A stretch of 64,000 bases of DNA from SpSt-501 sp037481615 (lineage in GTDB: Bacteria; Desulfobacterota; Desulfobacteria; Desulfobacterales; SpSt-501), in NCBI GenBank assembly GCA_037481615.1, contig JBBFLI010000021.1. One strand, written 5' to 3'. Below the pieces are notes generated by a model, which saw nothing but the letters and a program-made list of their open reading frames with translations, did not search any database and was not told the DNA's origin. Every line of letters starts with the position of its first letter. Within the stretch, counting starts at the first letter, position 1. This document shows positions 24,651 to 34,304 of this stretch, piece after piece. The translations under genes were made by a program, and so were the position numbers.

Positions 24651-24923
24651 GTGGCCCAGCATGCCTCCGCCCTCAAGCGCGCCCGTCAGAACGAAGCCCG
24701 TCGGCTGCGCAATCGGATGACCCGGACCCGCCTGAAGCATGTCGCCAAGGCGGTACGACAGGAAGTCGTCGCCCAGAACCCGGAAACCGCCGTCAGCAAG
24801 CTCAAACAGGCGCAGGCGCTGTTCGACAAGGCCGCCAAAAAGGGCACGCTCCACAAGCGAACGGTGGCGCGCAAGGTCTCGCGCTTGGCGCGCCTCGTCA
24901 ACCGCTTGAAGGCCTCCCGATAG
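24651..24923 (+). CDS. rpsT: 30S ribosomal protein S20
   Basis: This is a 90-residue basic protein starting with HASALKRARQNEARRLRNR, the S20 signature that binds 16S rRNA, and ending in a helical Lys/Arg-rich tail (KKGTLHKRTVARKVSRLARL). GTG 24651 is chosen because S20 proteins begin Met-Ala-x-His-x-Ser-Ala; the TTG at 24645 is in frame but less fitting. AGGAAAGGA precedes it. A strong promoter is visible at 24584-24612. S20 genes are usually monocistronic, as here. Confidence 0.96.
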   Translation: MAQHASALKRARQNEARRLRNRMTRTRLKHVAKAVRQEVVAQNPETAVSKLKQAQALFDKAAKKGTLHKRTVARKVSRLARLVNRLKASR

Positions 24924-24948
24924 CGCCTTTCGCGAAGGGGCTGCCTCC

Positions 24949-25476
24949 TCAGAAATCGTCGCTCAGGCGGTTGACGAGGGTTTCGGCTAGCCGCCGGGCG
25001 GCGATACTGAAGGCCGCGCGCCGGCGATCCTCCTCGAAGAGCTTCTCCGTGTCGATCACGTAGATCTCGCTCGCCGAGATCTTCTCGGCCGACCAGACGA
25101 CTCCTTTCTCCCCGAAAAGCTGCAGGTCTACGGTCAGTGTAGCCTGCCGTTCGCCGCCGCTTCCCCGCCGCGCGCTGGAAACCGATCGCACCTCGACGGA
25201 ACGGATGACGCCCTTCAGCAGCAGGGCGTCATTTCCACTGTCCCGGCCGCTGCTTCGCCCACGCCGGCTCAACTCGAAAGCGAAGGCCTGGGTGACGATC
25301 GCCTCCAGACCGGCCTCGCCGGTCCGATTTTCGAACAATTCGACACGCACCGCACGGGCGCCGCCCGGAAGCACCATTTCCCCGGGGAAACGGTAACCGC
25401 AACCCGCAGCAAGGGCCAAGAGCGCAAGAACCAACGCGGCCGACCGTCTCACGGGTCTCCGGCGGGGGCTTTCCAC
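24949..25476 (-). CDS. lptE: LPS-assembly lipoprotein LptE
   Basis: The 175-residue protein has a basic start, a hydrophobic stretch and a clear lipobox (LAAGC, acylated Cys26), followed at once by GYRFPG, the usual start of mature LptE. The rest shows the alternating strands of the family (VRVELFENRT, LEAIVTQAFAFEL, TVDLQLFG). LptE plugs the LptD barrel in the outer membrane and helps insert LPS. It lies 13 bases downstream of leuS, the same arrangement as in many Proteobacteria, which supports the call. Confidence 0.9.
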   Translation of the reverse strand: MESPRRRPVRRSAALVLALLALAAGCGYRFPGEMVLPGGARAVRVELFENRTGEAGLEAIVTQAFAFELSRRGRSSGRDSGNDALLLKGVIRSVEVRSVSSARRGSGGERQATLTVDLQLFGEKGVVWSAEKISASEIYVIDTEKLFEEDRRRAAFSIAARRLAETLVNRLSDDF

Positions 25477-25489
25477 GGTTTCTTTCCCC

Positions 25490-28084
25490 TCAAGCGACCA
25501 CGTTCACGAGTTTCTGCCCGACGACCACCACCTTGCGGACCGTCTTGCCGGCGATGAATTTCTGCACCGTCTCATCCGCCAGGGCTCTCTGCCGGAGTTC
25601 CTCTTCGGGGAGACCGACGGGGACCTCCATGCGGCTGCGGAGCTTTCCGTTCACCTGAATGACGACGAGCGCCGTTTCCCTTTCGATCGCATCCTCGCGG
25701 AAGGAGGGCCAGCGGGAGAGGAGAACGCTTTGTTCATGCCCGAGCGCCTCCCAGATCTCCTCGGCGATGTGGGGTACGATCGGTGAAAGGAGCAGCACGA
25801 TGCTCTCGAGCGCGAAGCGGACGACGGCTCGGCCGACGGGGGATGGGACATTTCCGGGCTCGAGGGCGGAGAGTGCATTGACGAGTTCCATCACCGCGCT
25901 GATCGCGGTGTTGAAGTGGAAACGGTCTTCGATGTCGCGCGTGACGCGGCGGATCGTTTCGTGGGTCCTGCGGAGCAGTGACCGCAGGGGTTCCTCGAGA
26001 CCCTCCAACCCGCCCGTGTGCGGGGCGATGCCTTGCAGATGGGGCATCCAGTCGGCGGCCAGTCTCCAGAGCCGGTTGAGAAACCGGAACCCGCCCTCGA
26101 CCCCCTGCTCGCTCCATTCAAGATCCTTTTCGGGAGGAGCGGCAAAGAGGCAGAAGAGCCGCGTCGTGTCGGCGCCGTAGCGTTCCACCAGCGCGCCGGG
26201 ATCGACGACGTTTTTCTTGGACTTGGACATCTTCTCGACCCGCCCGATCGCCACCTCGCGGCCGCAGCGGGCGCAGCGCCTTCTGCCGCCCTCCGGGCGG
26301 GCCTCGGTGGGAAACAGGTAGCCGTGCTCCTCGCAATGGTAGGTCTCGTGGCAGACCATCCCCTGGGTAAGCAGCCGGGTAAAGGGTTCGGCGTAGGAGA
26401 CGAGCCCTTCGTCGCGCAGTACGCGGGTGTAGAAACGAGAGTAGAGAAGGTGCAGGATGGCATGCTCCACCCCGCCGATGTATTGATCCACGGGCATCCA
26501 GTAGTCGACCGCCGCACGGTCGAACATGGCTGTTTGGCAGTCCGGGCTGCAGAAACGCTCGAAATACCAGGACGACTCGACGAAGGTGTCCATGGTGTCG
26601 GTTTCGCGGCGGGCATCCTGCGCCCCGCAAGCCGGGCAGGACACCTTGCGGAAGGACTCGAGTTCGGGAAGCGGCGAGCGGCCCCCCTCGAGCAAGTCGG
26701 CGTCCTCGGGCAACACCACCGGCAGTTCGGTCTCGGGAACGGGCACGATGCCGCAGCGGGGGCAGTGGATGACCGGGATGGGAGCCCCCCAGTAGCGTTG
26801 CCGCGAGATCCCCCAGTCGCGCAGCCGGAAGCTGACCGTCCGCCCGCCGCGGTGCTCGCGTTGGAGGAAGTCTGCGATCGCCTCCATCGCCCTTCGGTTC
26901 GGCATGCCGTCAAAGGGTCCCGAATTCACGAGCACCCCGTCTCCGGTGTAAGCCTCCTCGAGTTTCTCGGCGGCGAGCGGCCGGTCCGCGGGCTGGACGA
27001 CGACCACGATCGGGAGCCCGTATTTCCGGGCGAACTCGAAATCGCGTTGATCGTGGGCCGGAACCGACATGACCGCCCCCGTCCCGTATTCCATCAGCGC
27101 GAAATTGGCGGTGTAGATGGGGATGCGCCTGCCGTTCACGGGGTTCAGGCACCAGGCGCCGGTGAAGACCCCCTCCTTTTCGTAACGCTCAAGCGCCTTG
27201 GAGGTGCGGTCCTGGAGGGAGACCCGCTCGATGAACTCGCGCACCGCCGCCTCCTGGGGGGTCCCGCGGCTGAGCTCCAAGACGAGGGGATGCTCCGGAG
27301 CAAGGCACAGGAAGGTCGCGCCGCACACCGTGTCGTGGCGGGTCGTGAAGACGGAGATCTCCCCGCGGCCGTTTTCGAGGGGAAAACGGATTTCGGCCCC
27401 CTGGCTCTTGCCGATCCAGTTCTTCTGCATCGTGAGCACCTTTTCGGGCCAGCCGGGGAGCCGGTCGCAGTACTCCAGCAGTTCCTCGGCGTACTCGGTG
27501 ATCCGGAAAAACCATTGCCAGAGCTTTTTCTGCCGCACCGCCCGCCCGCAGCGCCAGCATTGGCCGGCCTCGACCTGCTCGTTCGCCAGAACCGTCTGGC
27601 AGCTCTCGCACCAGTTGACGTAGGCCTCACGTCGGAAAGCAAGCCCCTTTTCGAGCATGCGCAGGAACAGCCACTGTTCCCAGCGGTAATATTCCGGACG
27701 GCAGGTGGCGATCTCCCGCTCCCAGTCGTAGCTGAACCCCAGACGCTTGAGCTGGGCCCGCATGTTGTCGATGTTGGCGTAGGTCCAACGGGCCGGGTGG
27801 GTGCGGTTGGCGATGGCCGCGTTTTCGGCCGGCATGCCGAACGCATCCCATCCCATGGGGTGGAGCACGTTGAATCCCTGCATGCGCTTGTAGCGGGCGA
27901 CGACATCGCCGATCGTGTAGTTGCGGACGTGGCCCATGTGGATGTTCCCGGAGGGGTAAGGGAACATCTCCAAGAGGTAGTATTTCGGTCGCGCGGGGTC
28001 CGCCTCGACCCGAAAGAGCCGCTGTTCCTCCCAATAGCGCTGCCAGCGGGGTTCGATCTCGTGCGGGTTGTAGCGCTCTTGCAT
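25490..28084 (-). CDS. leuS: Leucyl-tRNA synthetase
   Basis: From ATG 28084, preceded by AAAGGAG, the protein has 864 residues, the normal bacterial length. It shows the class I HIGH variant (YPSGNIHMGHVRNY), a zinc ribbon (CESCQTVLANEQVEAGQCWRC, Cys spaced in pairs), a CP1 editing domain with the TTRHDT-type motif, and KMSKS (VEKMSKSKKNVVDPG). It charges tRNA-Leu and edits mischarged products in the cytoplasm. It forms a two-gene unit with lptE. The frame is open for 48 more bases upstream, but those residues are not typical of the family. Confidence 0.97.
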   Translation of the reverse strand: MQERYNPHEIEPRWQRYWEEQRLFRVEADPARPKYYLLEMFPYPSGNIHMGHVRNYTIGDVVARYKRMQGFNVLHPMGWDAFGMPAENAAIANRTHPARWTYANIDNMRAQLKRLGFSYDWEREIATCRPEYYRWEQWLFLRMLEKGLAFRREAYVNWCESCQTVLANEQVEAGQCWRCGRAVRQKKLWQWFFRITEYAEELLEYCDRLPGWPEKVLTMQKNWIGKSQGAEIRFPLENGRGEISVFTTRHDTVCGATFLCLAPEHPLVLELSRGTPQEAAVREFIERVSLQDRTSKALERYEKEGVFTGAWCLNPVNGRRIPIYTANFALMEYGTGAVMSVPAHDQRDFEFARKYGLPIVVVVQPADRPLAAEKLEEAYTGDGVLVNSGPFDGMPNRRAMEAIADFLQREHRGGRTVSFRLRDWGISRQRYWGAPIPVIHCPRCGIVPVPETELPVVLPEDADLLEGGRSPLPELESFRKVSCPACGAQDARRETDTMDTFVESSWYFERFCSPDCQTAMFDRAAVDYWMPVDQYIGGVEHAILHLLYSRFYTRVLRDEGLVSYAEPFTRLLTQGMVCHETYHCEEHGYLFPTEARPEGGRRRCARCGREVAIGRVEKMSKSKKNVVDPGALVERYGADTTRLFCLFAAPPEKDLEWSEQGVEGGFRFLNRLWRLAADWMPHLQGIAPHTGGLEGLEEPLRSLLRRTHETIRRVTRDIEDRFHFNTAISAVMELVNALSALEPGNVPSPVGRAVVRFALESIVLLLSPIVPHIAEEIWEALGHEQSVLLSRWPSFREDAIERETALVVIQVNGKLRSRMEVPVGLPEEELRQRALADETVQKFIAGKTVRKVVVVGQKLVNVVA

Positions 28085-28196
28085 CGCCGAAGCTCCTTTC
28101 TTTCCCGAAGGGAATGCCCCGGAAAGCGGCACCCCTCGCTGAGAATCTCATCCCATGCCACAGGACGGCAGGCAGTGCAAGCCGCCGAGAAAGCGT

Positions 28197-28225
28197 TTGA
28201 CTTCCAGGCGTTCCTCTCCTAAAGA
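28197..28225 (+). promoter_or_regulatory. Possible promoter of the RNase E/G gene
   Basis: TTGACT and TAAAGA are separated by 17 bases, and the -10 element ends 45 bases before the start codon. The -10 box is weak. Confidence 0.35.
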
Positions 28226-28270
28226 AGACAGGTTCAACTGCAGCAATTTCCCCAGGCCGGCAGGCAACGG

Positions 28271-29734
28271 ATGACGACCCAGATTCTGATCAACGCAAGC
28301 GACCCGGAAGAGATCCGGGTGGCGACGATAAAGGACGGGCGGCTGGAGTCCTTCCGCATCGAACGCTCGGGCAGGGAGATCACCCAGGGGAACATCTACA
28401 AAGGGGTCATCACCCGGGTCGAGCCGAGCCTCCAGGCGGCCTTCGTCGACTACGGGGCGGAGCGAAACGGCTTCCTCCAGAAACAGGACATCCACCCCGA
28501 CTACTTCCACGAAGAGGACCGCGGGAACCTGCCGCTGCAGAAGCTCGTCAAGCGCGGCCAGGGCGTCATGGTGCAGGTGACGAAGGATCCGGCAGGCTCC
28601 AAGGGGGCGATGCTGACGACCTACATCTCGCTCCCCGGCCGCTATGTCGTCCTCATGCCCGGCCACGGCGTGCGGGGCGTTTCCCGTAAGATCGAGGACG
28701 AGGCCGAACGCGCCCGGTTGAAGCAGATCGCTCACGAGCTCGAGGTCCCCGACAACTTCGGCCTGATCGTGCGCACCGCCGGGACCGGCTGCAGCAAGAC
28801 GATGCTCGCCAAGGATTTGAAGGACCTGCTGCGGCTCTGGAAAAGCATCAAGGCCAAGGTGGGCCAGCCGGAGCCCACCGCGCTCCTCTACAAGGAACAG
28901 GCCCTCTTCCTGCGCTCGATCCGCGATTCCTTCTCCCCCGAGGTCTCCGAAATCCTGATCGACGACCCTGCGATCTACGAGGAAGCGCGGCAGTGGGTCG
29001 AGGTCTTTGCGAGCAAGCAGCTCCAGAACGTCCGCCTCTACCAGGACGCCACGCCGCTCTTCGAGGCCTTCCACCTCGAGGAACAGATCGCTTCGGTCTT
29101 CCGCAACCGCGTCGAGCTGAAATCGGGCGGCTCGATCGTCATCTCCCCGACCGAGGCGCTGGTGGCGATCGATGTTAACTCCGGGAAATCGACCCACGAA
29201 AAAAACGTGGAACAGACCGCCTTTCAGACCAACCTCGAGGCCGCCGAGGAGATCGCCCGGCAGCTCCGCTTGAGGGATCTCGGCGGTCTGATCGTCATCG
29301 ACTTCATCGACATGCGCGAGGCGCGCCACCGCACCGAGGTCGAGCGCAAGCTGAAAAGCGAGGTCAAGCTGGACAAGGCCCGCACGCGGATAGGCCGGAT
29401 CTCCCAGTTCGGGCTGCTGGAGATGTCCCGCCAGCGCATCCACCCCACGGTCGAATTCGCCAGTCACGCCGTCTGCCGCCACTGTGAGGGAAAGGGGCTC
29501 GTTCCCACCACGGAGACGCTGGGCATCGGTTTTCTGCGGAGGCTCAGCATCGAAGGGGCGAAGGAAGGGGTCTCCCGGCTGATCGGGGTCGTGCCGCCGG
29601 AGGTCGCCGACTATCTCCTCAACCGCAAGCGCCGTTCGATCGTCGATCTCGAGTCCCGCAACGGGATCACGATCGAAATCCACGGCGATCCGGGGCTGCT
29701 TCCCGCGGAAAGCCGCATCGAAACTTCCGCGTGA
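28271..29734 (+). CDS. rng: Ribonuclease E/G family
   Basis: The 487-residue enzyme matches RNase G in length. An N-terminal S1 RNA-binding domain (GNIYKGVITRVEPSLQAAFVDYG, residues about 38-60) leads into the catalytic DNase-I-like domain. Its two Asp-bearing motifs are VAIDVNSGKST and LIVIDFIDM. The zinc link CRHCEGKG joins protomers. It processes rRNA and decays mRNA from 5'-monophosphate ends. The long C-terminal degradosome scaffold of RNase E is absent. It stands divergently from leuS. Confidence 0.94.
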   Translation: MTTQILINASDPEEIRVATIKDGRLESFRIERSGREITQGNIYKGVITRVEPSLQAAFVDYGAERNGFLQKQDIHPDYFHEEDRGNLPLQKLVKRGQGVMVQVTKDPAGSKGAMLTTYISLPGRYVVLMPGHGVRGVSRKIEDEAERARLKQIAHELEVPDNFGLIVRTAGTGCSKTMLAKDLKDLLRLWKSIKAKVGQPEPTALLYKEQALFLRSIRDSFSPEVSEILIDDPAIYEEARQWVEVFASKQLQNVRLYQDATPLFEAFHLEEQIASVFRNRVELKSGGSIVISPTEALVAIDVNSGKSTHEKNVEQTAFQTNLEAAEEIARQLRLRDLGGLIVIDFIDMREARHRTEVERKLKSEVKLDKARTRIGRISQFGLLEMSRQRIHPTVEFASHAVCRHCEGKGLVPTTETLGIGFLRRLSIEGAKEGVSRLIGVVPPEVADYLLNRKRRSIVDLESRNGITIEIHGDPGLLPAESRIETSA

Positions 29735-29811
29735 AAGGCTCCCGAAGCCGAAAAACGGCCGATCCCGACCGCCACCGCCGCTTTCCCGGCATCCTGTGCG
29801 GCCCGCCGCGG

Positions 29812-29840
29812 TTGACACCCCTCACGGATTCCGCTATCAG
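29812..29840 (+). promoter_or_regulatory. Sigma-70 promoter of the yajC-secD-secF operon
   Basis: TTGACA (29812-29817) and TATCAG (29835-29840) are exactly 17 bases apart, 69 bases upstream of the yajC TTG start. Confidence 0.75.
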
Positions 29841-29909
29841 GGGGCACGCCGCAAGGGGCGCAACCCGAGAAGTTTCCGCCGCAAGACACCGGCGTACAAG
29901 GAGGAACCG

Positions 29910-30254
29910 TTGATCGACACCGCTTACGCCATGGGACAGGGAGGGGCGCCGGACGCCGGGGCCTCCGGCTTTGCCAGTTTCATTCCGCTCATCCTGATGT
30001 TCGTGATCTTCTACTTTCTGCTCATCCGACCGCAGCAGAAGCGCAATCGCGAGCATCGCAACATGATCGCCAACCTGAAGAAAGGCGATCGGATCGTCAC
30101 CACGGGGGGTCTGCACGGACGCATTACGGGCCTGGACGAGACGACCCTCACGGTCGAGATCGCCGACAAGGTGCGCGTCAAGATCAACCGCGGCAACGTG
30201 GCCGGCATCCTCCAGGCCGCCCCCCCCGGTACGCCGGAAACCAAGGAAGGATAA
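29910..30254 (+). CDS. yajC: Sec translocon accessory protein YajC
   Basis: TTG 29910 follows AAGGAGG by five bases and gives 114 residues. ATG 29931 is an alternative, but the residues before it (IDTAYAMGQG) match usual YajC starts. The single transmembrane helix (IPLILMFVIFYFLLI) is followed by RPQQKRNREHRNM and a small beta domain (KKGDRIVTTGGLHGRI), the family signature. YajC associates with SecD-SecF to assist protein export. It heads the operon with secD and secF. Confidence 0.94.
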   Translation: MIDTAYAMGQGGAPDAGASGFASFIPLILMFVIFYFLLIRPQQKRNREHRNMIANLKKGDRIVTTGGLHGRITGLDETTLTVEIADKVRVKINRGNVAGILQAAPPGTPETKEG

Positions 30255-30369
30255 CCCGCAGGTTTCCGTCGCCGCCCAACCGCAAGCCCTGCCGGGAAAG
30301 GCGTTTTGCGTCCTGCGGCACGGCGGCGCACGGGCATAGCGACAACCCGCCGCTGGGAGGGAGACCCTC

Positions 30370-31962
30370 TTGAAACGACTGTCTCTGAGAACGGCGATCG
30401 TCGCCGCCGTGCTTGCGGCGGCGGTTTTCTTTTGCCTGCCGACCTTTTTCCCGGGGCGCCTGCCCTGGGAGTGGCTGGACCGCAAACGGGTCAGCCTCGG
30501 GCTCGACCTGCAAGGCGGCATGCATCTCGTGCTCGAAGTCGACACGGAGAAGGTCGTGGTGAACGCGATCGAACGGGCCCAGCAGGAGTTGCGCGAGACC
30601 GCCCGCAAGAAGCAGATCGCCAACCTGCAAATCGAGCGACCGTCTCCTTTCAAGATCGAGGCCCAGGTCCAGGGGGCCGAAAACGTGGGGCGGTTCAAAG
30701 AGATGCTGGACAAGGAGTTCCGCGACCTGCGGATCGGGCGGATCGCCGACGAGCCGGAGCGCTACCACATCACCCTCGATCTGCCCGACGCCGAGGCGGA
30801 GCAGATCCGCAAGATGGCGGTCGACCAGGCGCTCGAGACGATCCGCAACCGGGTCGACCAGTTCGGCGTGGCCGAGCCCGACATCCGCCGCCAGGGCGAC
30901 CGGCGGATCCTCGTTCAGCTCCCCGGCATCCAGGACACCCAGCGGGCGAAGGAGCTGATCGGCCGCACGGCACTGCTCGAGTTCAAGCTCGTCGATGAGG
31001 CGCATGACGTCCAGGCCGCCCTGCAGGGCGCCGTCCCTCCCGGAAGCGAAATCCTTTACAAGGTGGAGGAGGACCTGGCCACCCGCCGCACCACGCGCAC
31101 ACCGTTTCTGCTGAAGAAGACGGCGCTCCTGACCGGAGCCTCCCTGACCGATGCGCGGGTGCAGCTCGACTCGCAGTACGGGGAGCCCTACGTGGCGATC
31201 GAGTTCGACCGCAAGGGGGCCCGGATTTTCGAGCGCATCACCGGGGAGAACACCGGCAAGCGGCTCGCGATCGTGCTCGACAACAAGGTGTATTCCGCCC
31301 CCGTGATCCAGGAGAAGATCTCCGGCGGCAAGGCGCGCATCACCGGCCGTTTCACGTTGGATGAGGCCCGCGATCTCGCGATCGTGCTGCGGGCGGGAGC
31401 CCTGCCCGCCCCCGTCGCGGTGCTCGAGGAGCGCACCGTCGGCCCCTCGCTCGGCGCCGATTCGATCCGCGCCGGCATCCTCTCGATCCTGGTCGGGGGT
31501 GTTCTGGTCATCGCCTTCATGATCCTTTATTACAAGTGGTCCGGGGTGCTCGCGAACATCGAGGTTTTCCTCGACCTCGTGATCATCTGTGCAGGGCTTG
31601 CAGCCTTCGGGGCGACCCTCACCCTCCCCGGGCTGGCCGGGATCATCCTCACGATCGGCATGGCCGTGGACAACAACGTCCTGATCTACGAACGGATCCG
31701 GGAGGAGTTGAGGAACGGCAAGACCCCGCGCGGGGCGGTCGATGCGGGATTCGACCGCGCGACGACGACCATCATGGACGCGAACATCACGACGCTGATC
31801 ACCGCCCTGGTCCTTTTCCAGTTCGGCACCGGCCCGATCAAGGGCTTCGCCGTCACGTTGAGCATCGGGGTCGTGGCCAGCATGTTCACGGCCATCGTGG
31901 TTTCGCGCGTCGTGTTCAATTATTTCCTGGATGTCCGCAGGATCAGACGCCTCAGCATCTGA
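30370..31962 (+). CDS. secD: Protein translocase subunit SecD
   Basis: The 530-residue protein starts at TTG 30370 behind GGGAGG. It has an N-terminal transmembrane helix, then VSLGLDLQGGMHLVLEVD, the P1 base motif. A large periplasmic domain follows, then five C-terminal helices containing GATLTLPGLAGIILTIGMAVDNNVLIYERI, the proton-path region with its conserved Asp. SecD works with SecF to pull exported proteins into the periplasm using the proton gradient. It is part of the yajC-secD-secF operon; 47 bases separate it from secF. Confidence 0.96.
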   Translation: MKRLSLRTAIVAAVLAAAVFFCLPTFFPGRLPWEWLDRKRVSLGLDLQGGMHLVLEVDTEKVVVNAIERAQQELRETARKKQIANLQIERPSPFKIEAQVQGAENVGRFKEMLDKEFRDLRIGRIADEPERYHITLDLPDAEAEQIRKMAVDQALETIRNRVDQFGVAEPDIRRQGDRRILVQLPGIQDTQRAKELIGRTALLEFKLVDEAHDVQAALQGAVPPGSEILYKVEEDLATRRTTRTPFLLKKTALLTGASLTDARVQLDSQYGEPYVAIEFDRKGARIFERITGENTGKRLAIVLDNKVYSAPVIQEKISGGKARITGRFTLDEARDLAIVLRAGALPAPVAVLEERTVGPSLGADSIRAGILSILVGGVLVIAFMILYYKWSGVLANIEVFLDLVIICAGLAAFGATLTLPGLAGIILTIGMAVDNNVLIYERIREELRNGKTPRGAVDAGFDRATTTIMDANITTLITALVLFQFGTGPIKGFAVTLSIGVVASMFTAIVVSRVVFNYFLDVRRIRRLSI

Positions 31963-32009
31963 GGACCCCCTGCGGCCCCGATGGAGCACCCCCGGAAGGA
32001 CGCCCTGTC

Positions 32010-33044
32010 ATGGAATTCGTCAGACCCGGAATCAACATCGATTTCATCGGCAAGCGTCGGATCGCCATGATCCTTTCGGCTGCGCTCGTGCTCTTCAGCT
32101 TGCTTGCCTTCTTCGTGAAAGGGCCGAAATACGGCGTCGACTTCGCCGGCGGCTCGGTGATCCAAGTGCGCTTTTCCGGGACGGTCACGATCGCGGCGAT
32201 CAAGGAGGGGCTGCGCGCGCTCGGAATCGACGGCGCGACCGTTCAAAACGTCGGCGAAAAAAAAGACAACGAGTTTCTCATCCGCACCGAGATCCCCCCG
32301 GGCCAGGCCGGCGCGTTCGATACCGAGCTCCGTTCGCGTCTGGCCTCCGCGACCGGCCAGGAGGTGGAAATCCGCCGCGTGGAGACGGTCGGCCCGCAGG
32401 TGGGGACCGACCTGCGCGAGAAAGCATTGCTCGCCATGTTTTTCGCCCTGATCTTCATCGCGATCTACATCTCGGGGCGCTTCGAATTCAAATGGTGGCA
32501 AAGCGCGGTGGTCGCCGCGGGGTTGGGAAGCGGGGTTTACGCCGTTTACACCTTCGGCTTCAGCCTGATCGTTCTGATCTGGGTGGCGCTCGTGGGGACG
32601 CTCATCCTGTTCTGGGTCCTGGGGCTGAAATACGCCCTGGGGGCGATCCTCGCGCTCGTCCACGACGTCTCGATCACGATCGGGCTGTTCACGTTGCTGG
32701 AAAAGGAATTCACGCTGCCGGTCGTCGCCGCGCTGCTCACCATCATCGGCTACTCCCTGAACGACACGATCGTCATCTTCGACCGGATCCGGGAAAACCT
32801 GAGAAAACTCTCTCGTTCCCCGCTGGCGGAGATCATCAACCGCAGCGTGAACGAAACCCTGAGCCGGACGATCCTTACGGCAGGGACGACCCTGCTGGTG
32901 GTTGTGGCGCTCTTTTTCCTCGGGGGGGAGATCATCCACGACTTCGCCTTCGCCCTGCTCGTCGGGATCATCGTCGGGACCTACTCCTCGATCTACGTCG
33001 CCAGCCCGATCGTCCTCGCCTGGGAAGAGCGCGCGCGGAAGTGA
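32010..33044 (+). CDS. secF: Protein translocase subunit SecF
   Basis: ATG 32010 opens a 344-residue protein with FIGKRRIAMILSAALVLFS as the first helix and YGVDFAGGSVIQVRFS, the SecF counterpart of the SecD base motif. Five further helices follow, including LIVLIWVALVGTLILFWVLG and GYSLNDTIVIFDRIRENLR with the conserved Asp and Arg of the proton path. It functions as a complex with SecD and YajC in the inner membrane. The start lies in a GC-rich frame, so the ATG is set by homology to SecF N-termini. Confidence 0.96.
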   Translation: MEFVRPGINIDFIGKRRIAMILSAALVLFSLLAFFVKGPKYGVDFAGGSVIQVRFSGTVTIAAIKEGLRALGIDGATVQNVGEKKDNEFLIRTEIPPGQAGAFDTELRSRLASATGQEVEIRRVETVGPQVGTDLREKALLAMFFALIFIAIYISGRFEFKWWQSAVVAAGLGSGVYAVYTFGFSLIVLIWVALVGTLILFWVLGLKYALGAILALVHDVSITIGLFTLLEKEFTLPVVAALLTIIGYSLNDTIVIFDRIRENLRKLSRSPLAEIINRSVNETLSRTILTAGTTLLVVVALFFLGGEIIHDFAFALLVGIIVGTYSSIYVASPIVLAWEERARK

Positions 33045-33082
33045 TCGCAGCTTCGTAACGGATGCTCGAGCGGCCTTTCCCT

Positions 33083-33111
33083 CACGCCCCCTTTGCACCG
33101 AAGGGGGCGTG
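33083..33111 (+). terminator. GC-rich hairpin after secF
   Basis: CACGCCCCCTT (33083-33093) pairs with AAGGGGGCGTG (33101-33111) across a seven-base loop. No U-run follows, so it may be a pause or mRNA-stabilising element rather than a full intrinsic terminator. Confidence 0.5.
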
Positions 33112-33141
33112 GCGTTACAGGTGCCCAAGGAAGCCTGTTTC

Positions 33142-34287
33142 ATGACAGCCACCGCCGAGGAGATCCTGCCCTGGCTGCACCTCCAGCGGCTGCCGGGAAT
33201 CGGGAACCTTCTCTACAAGCGTCTGATCGACCGCTTCGGCACGGCGGCTGCGGTCCTGCAGGCGGAGCCGGAAGCATGGCGTGAGGTCGAGGGGATGAAC
33301 GGCCGCGCCATGGAGGCGCTGCGGCGAAAGCCTTCCCCGGACCCGGCGCTGCTCGCGTCGATCCGCGCCTGGCTAAAGAAAGGGATCCGTGTGGTCACCC
33401 TCGCCGACTGCGACTATCCCCCCCTTCTGCGGGAAATCCCCGATCCGCCGCCGGTCCTCTTCGCCCGGGGGGAGCCCGCGGCCGTGGGCGCTTTTCCCGT
33501 GGCCGTGGTCGGCTCGCGGCGGCCCACACGCTATGGACGCGACATGGCCCATCGTCTGGCCGGGGATCTCGCACGCCGCGGCTGCACGGTCGTGAGCGGG
33601 CTGGCGTTCGGGATCGACGCCGCAGCCCACGAGGGGGCCCTGGCGGCGGGGGGGAAAACCGTGGCCGTCCTGGGAAGCGGACTGGAGCGGATCTACCCCG
33701 CGGAACATGGGCCCCTGGCAAAGCGGCTGCTGGACGGCGGGGCGCTCTTTTCGGAGTTCGCACCGGAGGCCGCACCCGAGGCTTGGCGCTTCCCGGTCCG
33801 CAACCGCGTCATCAGCGGCCTCAGCCTCGGCTGTGTCGTGGTCGAGGCGGGAGCGCGCAGCGGGGCGCTGATCACCGCCCGGCTCGCCGCCGACCAGGGC
33901 CGTGAGGTCTTCGCCGTCCCCGGAAGCGTCGCGTCCCCCCGGAGCGCCGGAACCCACGGCCTGATCAAGCAGGGGGCGAAACTGGTCGAAAACGTCGAGG
34001 ATATTCTGGTCGAGCTGGGCTTCCCCGCCCCGGGAGAGAGCGCCGACCCGCCGGCCACGGGAACGCGGCCCTCCGCGCCGGCGGAGCCCCTGACGCCGGA
34101 GGAAACCGAAGTCCTGCAGGCGTTGGGCCCCTATCCCCTGCACATCGACGAGCTGGGGCGTTCGCTCGGCAAGGACGCCGGAACCCTATCTTCTCTGCTC
34201 CTGCAGCTCGAGCTGAAGGGCGCCGCCTTGAGCCACCCCGGAAAGTACTACACCGCGGCTTTCCGCCCGCCGGGCGGTCGGCCGTGA
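33142..34287 (+). CDS. dprA: DNA processing protein DprA/Smf
   Basis: ATG 33142 gives 381 residues. An N-terminal helix-hairpin-helix/SAM-like region (LQRLPGIGNLLYKRLIDRFG) precedes the Rossmann DprA core with VAVVGSRRPTRYGRDMA, TVVSGLAFGIDAAAHEGAL, VAVLGSGLERIYP, FPVRNRVISGLS and VVEAGARSGALITARLA. A C-terminal winged-helix (DprA_WH) region follows a Pro-rich linker. DprA loads RecA onto incoming single-stranded DNA during natural transformation. In genomes without competence genes its role is less clear. Its last bases adjoin topA, the common bacterial dprA-topA order. Confidence 0.95.
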   Translation: MTATAEEILPWLHLQRLPGIGNLLYKRLIDRFGTAAAVLQAEPEAWREVEGMNGRAMEALRRKPSPDPALLASIRAWLKKGIRVVTLADCDYPPLLREIPDPPPVLFARGEPAAVGAFPVAVVGSRRPTRYGRDMAHRLAGDLARRGCTVVSGLAFGIDAAAHEGALAAGGKTVAVLGSGLERIYPAEHGPLAKRLLDGGALFSEFAPEAAPEAWRFPVRNRVISGLSLGCVVVEAGARSGALITARLAADQGREVFAVPGSVASPRSAGTHGLIKQGAKLVENVEDILVELGFPAPGESADPPATGTRPSAPAEPLTPEETEVLQALGPYPLHIDELGRSLGKDAGTLSSLLLQLELKGAALSHPGKYYTAAFRPPGGRP

Positions 34288-34304
34288 CAGCGAAAAGGTC
34301 TCCC

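Noticed and set aside
24924..24948. Terminator between rpsT and lptE (CCTTTCGCGAAGG)
   Set aside because: The stem is four pairs long with no U-run on either strand.
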